Positions 17,257 to 26,214 of a stretch of 64,000 bases of DNA are shown piece by piece; position 1 is the first letter of the stretch; every line of letters starts with the position of its first letter. The position numbers were made by a program, and so were the translations under genes. The notes beneath the pieces are model-generated. The model was not told the origin of the DNA. It saw only the letters and a list, made by a program, of their open reading frames with translations, and did not search any database. The stretch lies in the NCBI GenBank assembly GCA_964468345.1, contig CAYXVZ010000020.1, forward strand, positions 1 to 64,000. Direction: 5' to 3'. The DNA comes from DALYLB01 sp964468345. GTDB taxonomy: Bacteria > Acidobacteriota > Blastocatellia > RBC074.

Positions 17257-20200
17257 ATGCGAAGCAGAACCTTAAAAATCACCCTATTTCTGCTCTTCTG
17301 CGCGGTATTCATCGGGCGAACGTATGATCTTGCAACGGTTCGCGCGAACACCAACAACCCGCCCGCAAGAAATACGGCGGCGCCAGGAGAGAACAATTGC
17401 ACGGGCTGTCACGACGGCACACTCAACTCAGGCGGCGGAACGCTGACCCTGACCGGCCTGCCGGCGAACTACACGCCGAATCAGGCAATCCCGCTGACGG
17501 TCACCGTCACGCAAACGGGGCGAACAGTGTTCGGATTTCAGGTGACGGCGATTGACGATACCGGCAAGCAGGCCGGGGCGATCGTAGCAACGGATGCAGC
17601 CCGGACCGTGCTGCGCGCCAGCACGGTCGCTGGAAATGCGCGCCAATATATCGGCCAAACCAGCAACGGCAGCGCTGCGGCAGCCGCCAATCAGGGGCGA
17701 TGGACCTTCACCTGGAATGCGCCGGCTACGCCTGTCGGACGCGTTACGTTTTACATTGCCGGCCTCGCCGGCAACAACGACGGCGATACGCCGGGCGATC
17801 TGACTTACACAACCAGTCAATCAACCAATCCAGCACAGCAATGCACGTACACAATCGCACCGACCACAGCAACCATCCCCGCAAGCGGCGGCACGGGCAC
17901 CATCGCCGTTACAACGCAAACAGGCTGCGCTTATACGGCTACCAGCAACGCCGCCTTCATCACAATCACAGCAGGCGCCTCCGGCACCGGCAGCGGATCG
18001 GTCAGCTACTCTGTCGCCGCTAACACCGGCGCGGCTCGCACCGGCGCCATCACGGTTGCAGGACAAACATTCACCGTCAGTCAGGCCGCGGGCACGACGC
18101 CCTGCACCTACACGATCGCACCGACCAGCGCCAACATCCCGGCGACGGGCGGCACGGGCAGCATTGCAGTAACAACCCAGGCGGGCTGTACATACACGGC
18201 GACAAGCAACGCCGCCTTCATCACGATCACGGCGGGCGCCTCCGGCACCGGCAGCGGATCGGTCAGCTACTCTGTCGCCGCTAACACCGGCGCGGCTCGC
18301 ACCGGCGCCATCACGGTTGCAGGACAAACATTCACCGTCAGTCAGGCCGCGGGCACGACGCCCTGCACCTACACGATCGCACCGACCAGCGCCAATGTGG
18401 CCGCAGCAGGCGGCACGGGCAGTTTCACGGTGGCATCGCAAACGGGCTGTGCTTATGCGGCCACAAGCAACGCCGCTTTCATCACGATCAACAGCGGCGC
18501 GAGCGGCACGGGCACGGGCACGGTCAGCTATAGCGTCGCACCGAACAACGGTCCGGCCCGCACGGGGACAATCTCTGTCGGGGGACAAACATTCACAATC
18601 AATCAGGCGGCTTCCCAGATGCAGATGGGATGCAACGATGATGATTTCGAGTTCAAGGGAACGATCCAATCCTTGCCGAGCACATCGGGCTTCTTCGGCG
18701 ACTGGATGGTGAGCGGCCGCACGATCCGCGTCGGCAGCTTCACTAAAATAGAGGCCAAGAACGGCCAGGTAATGGTCGGCGCAATCGTCGAGATCGAAGG
18801 TTGCGTGCAGACCGACGGCACGATCATCGCGAAGGAAATCGAAGTCAAATCGGGCCCAGGGACGAACTTCAGCTTCACGGGCACGGTCGAAGACCTGCCG
18901 GCAACGATGGGTCGCGTCGGCGACTGGAAAGTGTCCGGCGTAACGGTTCACGTGACCACCTCCACGCTGATCAAGCAGGAGAAGATCATGATCGCTCTCG
19001 GCGTGCGTGTTGAAGTGGATGGCGTCAAACGCGCGGACGGATCGGTCGATGCTTATAAGATCGAAGTCAAATCCGATCTTGCCTCAGGCGGCGCCACCGA
19101 ATTCCGGGGCACGGTCGAAAACCTGCCGAGCACCTCGGGTCGCATCGGCGTCTGGTCGGTCGGCGGACGCAAAGTCAATGTCACCGGCACAACCAGCATC
19201 AAGCCTGATGTGAATGCCGTCGCAATCGGCGTTTCGGTGACGGTCAAAGGCACGGCGGCCGCGGATGGTTCCATCACAGCCGCGAGCATCGAAGTGAAAT
19301 CGAACGGCGGCGGCAACGGCAACTTCGTCGAATTCGTCGGCCTGGTCGAAATGCTGCCCGGCACACAGGGACAGATCGGACTGTGGACGGTGAGCGGTCG
19401 AAAGATCGTCGTGAGCGCCACAACGAAGATCAACTGGGAAGAAGGCCAGGTTTCGCTTGGCTCGAAGGTCGAAGTTAAAGGCGCGCTGCAGACCGATGGC
19501 TCGATCAATGCAGTGAAGATCAAGGTCAAGGATGCCGCGGGGCTCTTTGAATTCAAGGGCGCGATCGAAAGCCTGCCCACTGCCGCCAACCTGATCGGCG
19601 ACTGGCGCGTCAGCGGCCGGACCATTCACGTGGATGCAACGACGGTGATCGATCGTAAATACGGTATGGCTATGGTTGGGGCATCGGTCGAAGTCAACGG
19701 ATTGCAGCAATCCGATGGTTCGATCAACGCAACAAAGATCGAAGTCAAACAGGGGCCGGCAGGCGGCGCCTTTATGAACTTCTCCGCCGCCACGGCGGTC
19801 AGCGCCGCAAGCTATCTGGAGAACAACGCGCCTGGATCGATCGTCTCGGTCTTCGGCACGGCTCTCTCGGCCTCGACGGATACGGCAACCACGCTGCCGT
19901 TGCCGACCATCCTGGGCAATGCGCAGGTGCTCGTCGACGGAAAACTGGCGCGGATGTTCTGGGCATCGGCCAATCAGATCAACCTGCAGGTGCCCGCCGA
20001 CGCGCCGTCAGGCGCGGCCAACGTGGTTGTGATGAAACAGGGACAGGTCGTTTCGCAGGGCTCGATCGAAGTCTTCAGCGTTGCGCTGAGCCTGTTCACA
20101 GCCAATGCCAACGGCGCGGGCGTTCCGGCGGGCGTCGTCCTTCGCGTCGGTTCGAATGGCCGCCAGACTTATGAACCGCTGGCGCGATTCGACGCGGGCG

Positions 20201-20526
20201 TCAAACAGTTCGTTCCGGCCTCGATCATTCGCCGTCCGGGCGAGCAACTCTTCCTGATTCTTTACGGAACCGGATTGAAGCAGGCGGCCAACACCGATGG
20301 CAATGCGGCCAACGGAGCGGCTGAGAACGTGCTGGTCACAGTCGGCGGCGTCAATGCGCAAGTCGTCTTCGCCGGCAGCGCGCCGGGCTTCGCCGGGCTC
20401 GAACAGATCAACATTCGGATCCCGGATAACGCTCCTACCAATCCGAACACGCAAGTGGTCGTCCGCGCTCGCGACCTGCTCAACAACTGGAAGCAGGCCA
20501 ACAACGTAACGATCGCAATTCAATAG
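17257..20526 (+). CDS. Large secreted protein: choice-of-anchor V, BACON-like x3, DUF5666 x5, TIGR03437
   Basis: 1089 residues; ggaaggaagg lies just upstream. Order: signal peptide (to about 30); a reeler/choice-of-anchor V-like domain (about 35-190) carrying CTGCH; three BACON-like beta domains of 87 residues (about 193-450) opening with CTYTIAPT; five DUF5666 domains of about 70 residues (about 460-840), each containing the pattern G-x-(I/V)-x-x-LP...W-x-(V/I)-(S/G)-GR; and a C-terminal TIGR03437 domain (about 845-1089; SAASYLENNAPGSIVSVFG, GLEQINIRIP). TIGR03437 is largely restricted to Acidobacteriota. No catalytic motif is visible. Exported surface role inferred. The DNA of BACON copies 1-2 and 2-3 contains a 161-bp perfect repeat. 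Confidence 0.85.
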   Translation: MRSRTLKITLFLLFCAVFIGRTYDLATVRANTNNPPARNTAAPGENNCTGCHDGTLNSGGGTLTLTGLPANYTPNQAIPLTVTVTQTGRTVFGFQVTAIDDTGKQAGAIVATDAARTVLRASTVAGNARQYIGQTSNGSAAAAANQGRWTFTWNAPATPVGRVTFYIAGLAGNNDGDTPGDLTYTTSQSTNPAQQCTYTIAPTTATIPASGGTGTIAVTTQTGCAYTATSNAAFITITAGASGTGSGSVSYSVAANTGAARTGAITVAGQTFTVSQAAGTTPCTYTIAPTSANIPATGGTGSIAVTTQAGCTYTATSNAAFITITAGASGTGSGSVSYSVAANTGAARTGAITVAGQTFTVSQAAGTTPCTYTIAPTSANVAAAGGTGSFTVASQTGCAYAATSNAAFITINSGASGTGTGTVSYSVAPNNGPARTGTISVGGQTFTINQAASQMQMGCNDDDFEFKGTIQSLPSTSGFFGDWMVSGRTIRVGSFTKIEAKNGQVMVGAIVEIEGCVQTDGTIIAKEIEVKSGPGTNFSFTGTVEDLPATMGRVGDWKVSGVTVHVTTSTLIKQEKIMIALGVRVEVDGVKRADGSVDAYKIEVKSDLASGGATEFRGTVENLPSTSGRIGVWSVGGRKVNVTGTTSIKPDVNAVAIGVSVTVKGTAAADGSITAASIEVKSNGGGNGNFVEFVGLVEMLPGTQGQIGLWTVSGRKIVVSATTKINWEEGQVSLGSKVEVKGALQTDGSINAVKIKVKDAAGLFEFKGAIESLPTAANLIGDWRVSGRTIHVDATTVIDRKYGMAMVGASVEVNGLQQSDGSINATKIEVKQGPAGGAFMNFSAATAVSAASYLENNAPGSIVSVFGTALSASTDTATTLPLPTILGNAQVLVDGKLARMFWASANQINLQVPADAPSGAANVVVMKQGQVVSQGSIEVFSVALSLFTANANGAGVPAGVVLRVGSNGRQTYEPLARFDAGVKQFVPASIIRRPGEQLFLILYGTGLKQAANTDGNAANGAAENVLVTVGGVNAQVVFAGSAPGFAGLEQINIRIPDNAPTNPNTQVVVRARDLLNNWKQANNVTIAIQ
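17974..18395 (+). repeat. 161-bp perfect direct repeat with 261-bp period inside the BACON array
   Basis: Bases 17974-18134 and 18235-18395 are identical, offset by 261 bp (87 codons), the length of one BACON-like domain. The surrounding parts of the domains differ, so this is a recent duplication or gene conversion between neighbouring modules. Confidence 0.85.
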
Positions 20527-20529
20527 GCT

Positions 20530-20605
20530 GGAGAAGTCTAGAGAAGTCTTGCTCCAAGGACTTCACAAGACTTCTCCGGGCTTCACAAGACCTCTCTAGA
20601 CTAAC
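20530..20605. repeat. Intergenic inverted repeat, AAGTCTAG word family
   Basis: gagaagtctagagaagtctt is mirrored by aagacttctcc and agacctctctagact on the right. It begins 4 bp after the stop of the 1089-residue protein gene and uses the same word as 2691-2820. Confidence 0.8.
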
Positions 20606-20610
20606 TTCCC

Positions 20611-20743
20611 CTGGTCGCGAATGAAGCCACTGGAAACAGGGATTGGGATGCCCGTATCCGATGTGGCGGGAGAAATGCTCGAACCTTCTCTCGGTACGCC
20701 GGACGCGTAATGCGGCGTTTCCGGTGGTTTCATTCGCGGCCAG
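20611..20743. repeat. Long inverted repeat (27-bp arms) of a separate family
   Basis: The left arm ctggtcgcgaatgaagccac continues to tggaaac (20611-20637); the right arm gtttccggtggtttcattcg continues to cggccag (20717-20743). Arms match with three mismatches around an 79-bp centre that itself contains dyads (ggtacgccggacgcgt). It follows directly after the AAGTCTAG hairpin and is unrelated in sequence. Confidence 0.8.
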
Positions 20744-20822
20744 GGCTATTCGACAACGGCCGTCCCCCTCGCATCCCTGAAATCAAAACTGTGCCTCTAG
20801 GAGAGAACGAGGAATTTTTTGT

Positions 20823-22133
20823 ATGAACATCAGACTTATCAAACTTTCGATTTTTCTGTTACTCGCCGCAATCTGTGTGACAGGGGCGCTGGACGGCGCG
20901 TCCGTCAGGGCAAATTCCGATCGTCCCCCCAGCCGCAACACCGGCGCGCCCGGCGAACAAAATTGCACGAATTGCCACAGCGGCACCATCAACACCGGGG
21001 GCGGGACACTAACGCTGACGGGCCTTCCCGCTGGCTATATGCCGAATCAGGAAATTCCCCTGATGGTGAAAATCACACAATCCGGCAGATCCCAGTTCGG
21101 CTTTCAGGTAACGGCAATCGACGATACGGGAAAAGCGGCGGGCACGCTGGTTGTGACGGATGCAGTGCGGACCGTCGCCAGCACGGGAACGGTGAGCGGG
21201 AATTCGCGCATGTATATCGGACAAACGGCCGATGGAACCAATGCCAATGGCACGAACTCGGGAACGTACAACTTCACGTGGCGCGCACCGGCAACCGCGG
21301 TCGGACGCGTGACCTTTTATGTCAACGGAATGGCGGGCAACAACACCGGCGGCACGGGAGGCGATCTGACCTACACGCTCAGTCAGCCGCTGATGCCGGG
21401 TGGGACCACCGTGGCCGCGATTGCCAATACATCGGCTGCGAGTTTTATGGCAAACGGATCGCTGACGCCGGATGCGATCTCGGCCGCCTGGGGGATGGGG
21501 CTGACGCAAAACACCGTGACCGCAACAACGCTTCCGCTGCCGACCACACTTGACGGCGCGCAGGTGATGGTAACGGACGCGGCCAATATGACGCGCAACG
21601 CGGGCCTGTTTTTCGTTTCGCCGACCCAGATCAATTATCTCGTTCCGACCGGCACCGCAAGCGGCGCCGCAACCATTACCGTTATGCGCAACGGCGCGGC
21701 GGTCGCGCGCGGCACGGCGACGATCGACAGCGTTGCGCCGGGGCTTTTCTCGGCCAATGCCAACGGTATGGGCGCAGCCGCGGCCGTCCTGCTGCGCGTT
21801 CGCAACGGACAGCAAACCTTCGAACCCGTCATCCAACGCAATACGCAGGCAAACCGCTTCGATCCGCTTCCGATCGATCTCGGCCCCGCCACGGACCAGG
21901 TTTATCTCGTCACCTTTGGCACTGGTTTTCGCGGCGCAATGCAGTCATCGGTCACGGCCACCATCGGCGGAGCCGCCTCGCAGGTGCTTTATGCAGGACC
22001 GCAAAGCATGCTGGCCGGCCTCGATCAGACCAACATCCTGATTCCCCGATCGCTGATTGGACGCGGCATGGTCGACGTCACAATGGCTGTCGCCGGCAAA
22101 GCGGCGAATACCGTGCAGATCAATATCAAATAA
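20823..22133 (+). CDS. Secreted choice-of-anchor V / TIGR03437 protein
   Basis: 436 residues with gagg about 9 bp before the ATG. A signal peptide (MNIRLIKLSIFLLLAAICV...) precedes a domain closely matching the N-terminus of the 17257 product, sharing PSRNTGAPGEQNCTNCHSG, GGGTLTLTGLPA and FGFQVTAIDDTGK. Residues 196-436 form a TIGR03437 domain (NTSAASFMANGSLTPDAISA, LFFVSPTQINYLVP, GLDQTNILIP). BACON and DUF5666 modules are absent. It is best read as a short paralogue. The single CTNCH could bind heme c, but this motif is also common in this domain class without proof of heme. Confidence 0.8.
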   Translation: MNIRLIKLSIFLLLAAICVTGALDGASVRANSDRPPSRNTGAPGEQNCTNCHSGTINTGGGTLTLTGLPAGYMPNQEIPLMVKITQSGRSQFGFQVTAIDDTGKAAGTLVVTDAVRTVASTGTVSGNSRMYIGQTADGTNANGTNSGTYNFTWRAPATAVGRVTFYVNGMAGNNTGGTGGDLTYTLSQPLMPGGTTVAAIANTSAASFMANGSLTPDAISAAWGMGLTQNTVTATTLPLPTTLDGAQVMVTDAANMTRNAGLFFVSPTQINYLVPTGTASGAATITVMRNGAAVARGTATIDSVAPGLFSANANGMGAAAAVLLRVRNGQQTFEPVIQRNTQANRFDPLPIDLGPATDQVYLVTFGTGFRGAMQSSVTATIGGAASQVLYAGPQSMLAGLDQTNILIPRSLIGRGMVDVTMAVAGKAANTVQINIK

Positions 22134-22329
22134 CCGGCGCTTGCCGAGTAACCAACTACCGCCTACGTCGGTTTTCACTTCATTGAATGGATTGAGCCAC
22201 TGAGAACGCTGCGAATTTTCAATGTTATTCAGCTCTGTGCTCTGCGGTGAACTCTGTAGCTATCCGTACACGCGAATGAAATCCGATCCAGGTCGCCTCA
22301 ACAGCCGTTCGGGATGATCGGAGACACTG

Positions 22330-22746
22330 ATGAAGACCCAAACGATAATCAGGAATACTCTGCTGATCATCCCGGACGGAACTGATTCTTTCCCTACTTC
22401 CAACCGGCGAATCAAGATGAAAAAAATTCAAGCCTCGGAGTTTTTTTCAATGATGCATGAAATGACCGATGCCTGGAATCAAGGCAACGCTCGGAAAGCC
22501 GCCGACTACTACACCGAGCGCGCGCTGATCGAATTTTGCGGTGGTTATCGCTTCACGTCTCCCGTCCGCATTCACTGGCGCTTTTTAACATTCAATGAGA
22601 ATGAACAAATCGGATACGGCGAATATGTGTTTCATCAAATTCATGTCAGCGACTCCTCGGCCCATGTCATAAAAAAATATTCAGGAATCGCCCATATACA
22701 AATTCACGAGGGCAGAATCACCAGTTGGCGCGAATTTCGCATATAA
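22330..22746 (+). CDS. SnoaL/NTF2-like small protein
   Basis: 138 residues from ATG 22330 (cggaga 6 bp upstream); an in-frame ATG at 22417 would give 109 residues starting right at the domain (MKKIQASEFFSMMHEM) but has no good ribosome site. The sequence FFSMMHEMTDAWNQGNARKA followed by a series of strands (RIHWRFLTF, IGYGEYVFHQIHV, SGIAHIQIHEGRITSWREF) fits the cone-shaped NTF2-like fold, used by SnoaL cyclases, isomerases and many binding proteins. No catalytic Asp/His pair can be assigned. Its 3' flank has no hairpin. Confidence 0.6.
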   Translation: MKTQTIIRNTLLIIPDGTDSFPTSNRRIKMKKIQASEFFSMMHEMTDAWNQGNARKAADYYTERALIEFCGGYRFTSPVRIHWRFLTFNENEQIGYGEYVFHQIHVSDSSAHVIKKYSGIAHIQIHEGRITSWREFRI

Positions 22747-23058
22747 TCCCGGTGACATTTTTACGCGGCCAAGACATAATCAGGCGCGTAATCCTGTCGC
22801 GGCATTCAAGAGGCAAGACCGCAATCGGGTTTGCCCACCTTGATCCATAAGCACTTAGTATTTGAGAAGGCTTTGGTCCGACGCTTGCTCTTGTCGGCGT
22901 ACATCTGTGTACTGTCTTATTCGCCCCGTATTTTCCCCCTTTTTTCCCCGACGATAATTCCTCACGGTATCTCAAAGCAGGTCGTTGCCGATTCCGGCAA
23001 CAACGGTCCCGTAAATAGAGAAAAGATTCCGTGATACTCCTTTGGGAGGTTCCACTGG
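22747..23058. other. Intergenic region with weak sigma-54-like element
   Basis: 312 bp without a convincing gene. The only features I see are the promoter candidate at 22874-22889 and a Shine-Dalgarno gggagg at 23044-23049 for the next gene. Confidence 0.6.
22874..22889 (+). promoter_or_regulatory. Candidate sigma-54 promoter
   Basis: TGG-TCC-GACGC-TTGC-T keeps the invariant GG and GC with ten bases between them and the full TTGC element; the CAC part of the -24 box is degenerate. It lies about 170 bp upstream of the DUF5666/TIGR03437 gene at 23059. Confidence 0.4.
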
Positions 23059-25056
23059 ATGCACCCTGAAATTTACAAGACCGACGCGCGACAAAAGAAT
23101 CGAATCGGAATTCTGTTTCACATCCTTTTCATTGCGGCAGGCCTTCTCGGATTTTGGCAAGAAGCAAAGGCGGACGACGATAGCGAATTTGAATTCACCG
23201 GCACCATCCAGGTCTTGCCGGCAACGACCGGGTTCATTGGTGAATGGACCATCAGCGGCCGAAAAGTGCGCGTCACCTCCAATACCGAACTCGACCGCGG
23301 CGGCGGGCAATTTGCCGTCGGCGCCAGAGTGGAGGTGGAAGGTTTCTTACAGACGGATGGCTCGGTGACAGCCAAGCAGATCGAGTTAAAAGCATCCGGC
23401 GGAACAGGCACAAGCTTTTCAGGCACCGTGGAAGTCCTTCCGAATACCGCCGGCAGAATCGGCGATTGGACCGTTTCAGGAACCGTCGTTCGCGTAACCA
23501 TTGCAACTCTGATCAAGCAGGAAAGCGGCGCCGTCGCAGTCGGCACGCGCGTCGAGGTTGAAGGCGCGCGGCGGCCCGACAACACGGTCGATGCCTATAA
23601 GATCGAGGTGAAGTCGGAATCGGGTGGCAACAATAACCTTGAATTCACAGGCACGATAGAGAGTTTGCCCAGCACAACGGGACGCATCGGCCTGTGGTCG
23701 GTCGGCGGCCGCAAAGTGAATGTTGTTGCCGCCACAAAAATTTCGCCCGCGGCAACATCGGCTGCCATCGGCCTTCAGGCAAAGGTCAAAGGCCAGATGC
23801 GAACCGATACCATCGATGCGACCGAGATTGAAATCAAGGCAGCGCCGGCGAACGGAAGCGTGGTGGAATTTTCAGGCATTATCGAATCTCTTCCGGGCAC
23901 GGCCGGCCAGATCGGAGCCTGGATGATCAGCGGCCGCCGCGTGAACGTTTCGGCCACGACAAGAATCGAAACCGAGGGCGCCGCGCCCGCAGTTGGCGCC
24001 TCGGTCGAGGCGAAAGGGGCATTGCTCGGAGACGGTTCCGTGAACGCCACGAAGATCGAAGTCGAGAATCGCGCGGGACAGTTCGAATTCAAAGGCACGA
24101 TCGAGAGCCTGCCGGCAAGTATCAATTTGATCGGCGACTGGCGCGTCGGCGGGCGCACCATTCGCGTCCTCCCTTCCACAAAAATCGAACGCAAATACGG
24201 AACGGTCGCCATCGGGGCGTTTGTCGAAATCTACGGCACATTGCTTGGCGACACGTCGATCAACGCCGCCAAAATCGAAGTCAAACAGGGCCCCGCGGGC
24301 GGCGGTTTCGTGAACTACAATCCCGTGACGACGGTCAGTGCGGCCAGCTATCTGGATGACAATTCGCCCGAATCGATCGTCTCGGCCTTCGGTTCGAACA
24401 TGACGACCGGAACCAGCGTCGCGACCACGATCCCGTTGCCGGTGAATCTTGGCGGCCTTTCGGTCCTCGTCGATGGCCGTCAAACAGGTCTGTTTTTCGT
24501 ATCGCCAAATCAAATCAATTATCAGCTTCCGGCAGGGACTCCATCGGGCGTGGCCAATGTGGTCGTGATGCGAAACGGCACGCCGATGCTGCAGGGGTCG
24601 GTGCTGATTTCCGGCATTTCCCTGAGTTTGTTTACCGCCAATGCCACCGGGACGGGAGCGCCCGCGGGCTTGTTGCTTCGCGTGAGAGCGAATGGCCAGC
24701 AGGTGTTTGAATCCCTTGCCCGATTCGACGGACAGAACATCGTTCCGGCGCCCATCGTGCGGCAGGCGGGCGAACAATTATTCCTGATTCTCTTCGGCAC
24801 GGGCATCAAGCAGTCCCTGAACACGGATGGGAATCCGGGCAACGGCGTGGCCGAAAATGTGCAGGCCACGATCGCAGGCGTCGCCAGCCCCGTGGTTTTC
24901 GCCGGTTCAGCGCCGGGTTTTGTCGGGCTCGAACAAATCAATCTCCGAATTCCCGACACGCTGCCTGCCAATCCGAATGCGCAGGTGATCATCAAAGTTC
25001 GTGATCAACTCAATAACCTGAAACAGGCGAATTCGGTTGTTATTTCGCTTCGCTAA
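23059..25056 (+). CDS. Secreted DUF5666 x5 / TIGR03437 protein
   Basis: 665 residues; GGGAGG lies 9 bp before the ATG. A basic N-region and hydrophobic segment (IGILFHILFIAAGLLGF) form a signal peptide. Five DUF5666 domains (about 48-410) follow, one by one alignable to the five in the 17257 product (for instance repeat 2 has ATLIKQ and VDAYKIEVKSE in both; repeat 5 has NLIGDWRV in both). The C-terminus (about 420-665) is TIGR03437 (SAASYLDDNSPESIVSAFG, GLEQINLRIP). It lacks the choice-of-anchor V and BACON parts. No active-site residues are seen. The paralogy suggests modules were exchanged between neighbouring genes. Confidence 0.85.
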   Translation: MHPEIYKTDARQKNRIGILFHILFIAAGLLGFWQEAKADDDSEFEFTGTIQVLPATTGFIGEWTISGRKVRVTSNTELDRGGGQFAVGARVEVEGFLQTDGSVTAKQIELKASGGTGTSFSGTVEVLPNTAGRIGDWTVSGTVVRVTIATLIKQESGAVAVGTRVEVEGARRPDNTVDAYKIEVKSESGGNNNLEFTGTIESLPSTTGRIGLWSVGGRKVNVVAATKISPAATSAAIGLQAKVKGQMRTDTIDATEIEIKAAPANGSVVEFSGIIESLPGTAGQIGAWMISGRRVNVSATTRIETEGAAPAVGASVEAKGALLGDGSVNATKIEVENRAGQFEFKGTIESLPASINLIGDWRVGGRTIRVLPSTKIERKYGTVAIGAFVEIYGTLLGDTSINAAKIEVKQGPAGGGFVNYNPVTTVSAASYLDDNSPESIVSAFGSNMTTGTSVATTIPLPVNLGGLSVLVDGRQTGLFFVSPNQINYQLPAGTPSGVANVVVMRNGTPMLQGSVLISGISLSLFTANATGTGAPAGLLLRVRANGQQVFESLARFDGQNIVPAPIVRQAGEQLFLILFGTGIKQSLNTDGNPGNGVAENVQATIAGVASPVVFAGSAPGFVGLEQINLRIPDTLPANPNAQVIIKVRDQLNNLKQANSVVISLR

Positions 25057-25109
25057 TGGCGTTGTTTGCATTGACTTTCTTCCTGCTGGTTCATTGCTTT
25101 CCCTCCACT

Positions 25110-25145
25110 CCGGCCAGTGTTTCGCAAATGCGAAGCACTGGCCGG
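25110..25145. terminator. Strong hairpin after the 23059 gene
   Basis: ccggccagtgtttcgca and tgcgaagcactggccgg are complementary at 16 of 17 positions with almost no loop. It lies 54 bp after the stop. There is no T run, so it may be a processing or stabilising hairpin rather than an intrinsic terminator. Confidence 0.6.
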
Positions 25146-25250
25146 ACATATGCATTTAAAAGTGTCCTTTCTCGCCCCTCCCCCATAAATCCGGATCTCG
25201 CACACACAGCGAGGCATTTGTTTTACCTACACAGATAATGAGGTTCGAGA

Positions 25251-26192
25251 ATGAGGAAAAGACAGCTCACACAGATCGCACTACTGATTCCGCTTTTGCT
25301 CCTCGCGATGTTCGCAGGTCCTCTTGGATCGCGCGGAGCTGAGAACGTCTCCCCTCCCTTCAAGTCGCTGCCGTCGGGCCCGGCCGCCTCGAACAGCTTT
25401 CGTTTCGTGGCGCTCGGCGATACGGGCACCGGCGAAAAGCCGCAGATCGAGCTTGCCCAGCAAATGCTCCAGTTCAATAAACAACGACCATTCGACACCG
25501 CGCTGCTGCTCGGCGACAACATCTATCGAGACGGTCACCCGGATGATTTCGACCAGAAATTCGAACGCCCCTATGCCGAGCTGCTGAGCCGCGGCATTCG
25601 CTTTTTCGCCGCGCTTGGAAACCACGATGTCGTGAAGGGGCGCGAGGCGCAATTGCGATATCCGAAATTCAATATGGAGGGCCGGCCGTATTATTCCTTT
25701 GTCCGCGGAAAGGATCTCATTGAATTCTTTGCGCTGGATTCGACCTACGTCGATACGCCGCAACTGCAATGGCTCGACAATGCCCTGGCGACCTCCAAAG
25801 CGCGATGGAAAGTCGCCTATTTTCATCACGCCATCTACTCTTCCGGAAAGAATCACGGCTCGAATCTGGTCCTGCGGGGGCATTATGAGCCGATCTTCAT
25901 TCGGCGAGGCGTGTCGGCCGTGCTATCGGGCCATGACCACGTTTATGAGCGAATCTGGCCGCAAAACGGCATTCAGTACTTTGTCAGCGGCGCGGGCGGC
26001 AAGCTGAGCAAGGGCGGATTGCAGCGCGACAGCAAGTTGACGGCGGCAGGCAACGACCAGACGAACAGCTTTCTGTTTGCGGAGGCAACGCTCCAGGAGC
26101 TGACGTTCTGGGCGATCAATCCGAAAGGGGAGGTCTTTGACCAGGTGACGCTCACGGAAGCCGGTCAGGCCAGGGCCGCGGGCAGGAACTAA
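25251..26192 (+). CDS. Secreted metallophosphoesterase (purple acid phosphatase-like)
   Basis: 313 residues with a signal peptide (MRKRQLTQIALLIPLLLLAMFAG). Calcineurin-like metal-binding blocks occur in the expected order: GDTGTG, GDNIY, GNHD, HHAIYSSG and SGHDHVYER. These ligands bind a di-metal centre that hydrolyses phosphate mono- or diesters in the periplasm or outside. The order and the tartrate-resistant-like FFALDSTYV support the purple acid phosphatase branch. It ends 22 bp before the CHASE2 kinase gene, so it may be cotranscribed with that regulatory operon. Confidence 0.85.
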   Translation: MRKRQLTQIALLIPLLLLAMFAGPLGSRGAENVSPPFKSLPSGPAASNSFRFVALGDTGTGEKPQIELAQQMLQFNKQRPFDTALLLGDNIYRDGHPDDFDQKFERPYAELLSRGIRFFAALGNHDVVKGREAQLRYPKFNMEGRPYYSFVRGKDLIEFFALDSTYVDTPQLQWLDNALATSKARWKVAYFHHAIYSSGKNHGSNLVLRGHYEPIFIRRGVSAVLSGHDHVYERIWPQNGIQYFVSGAGGKLSKGGLQRDSKLTAAGNDQTNSFLFAEATLQELTFWAINPKGEVFDQVTLTEAGQARAAGRN

Positions 26193-26214
26193 TTGCCCCC
26201 GCTGAAAAGCGATC

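Noticed and set aside
25139..25154. Sigma-54-like TGGCCGGACATATGCA before the metallophosphoesterase gene
   Set aside because: The GG-GC spacing is correct, but the element is the edge of a perfect hairpin and the -12 box is weak. It probably reflects the hairpin sequence.
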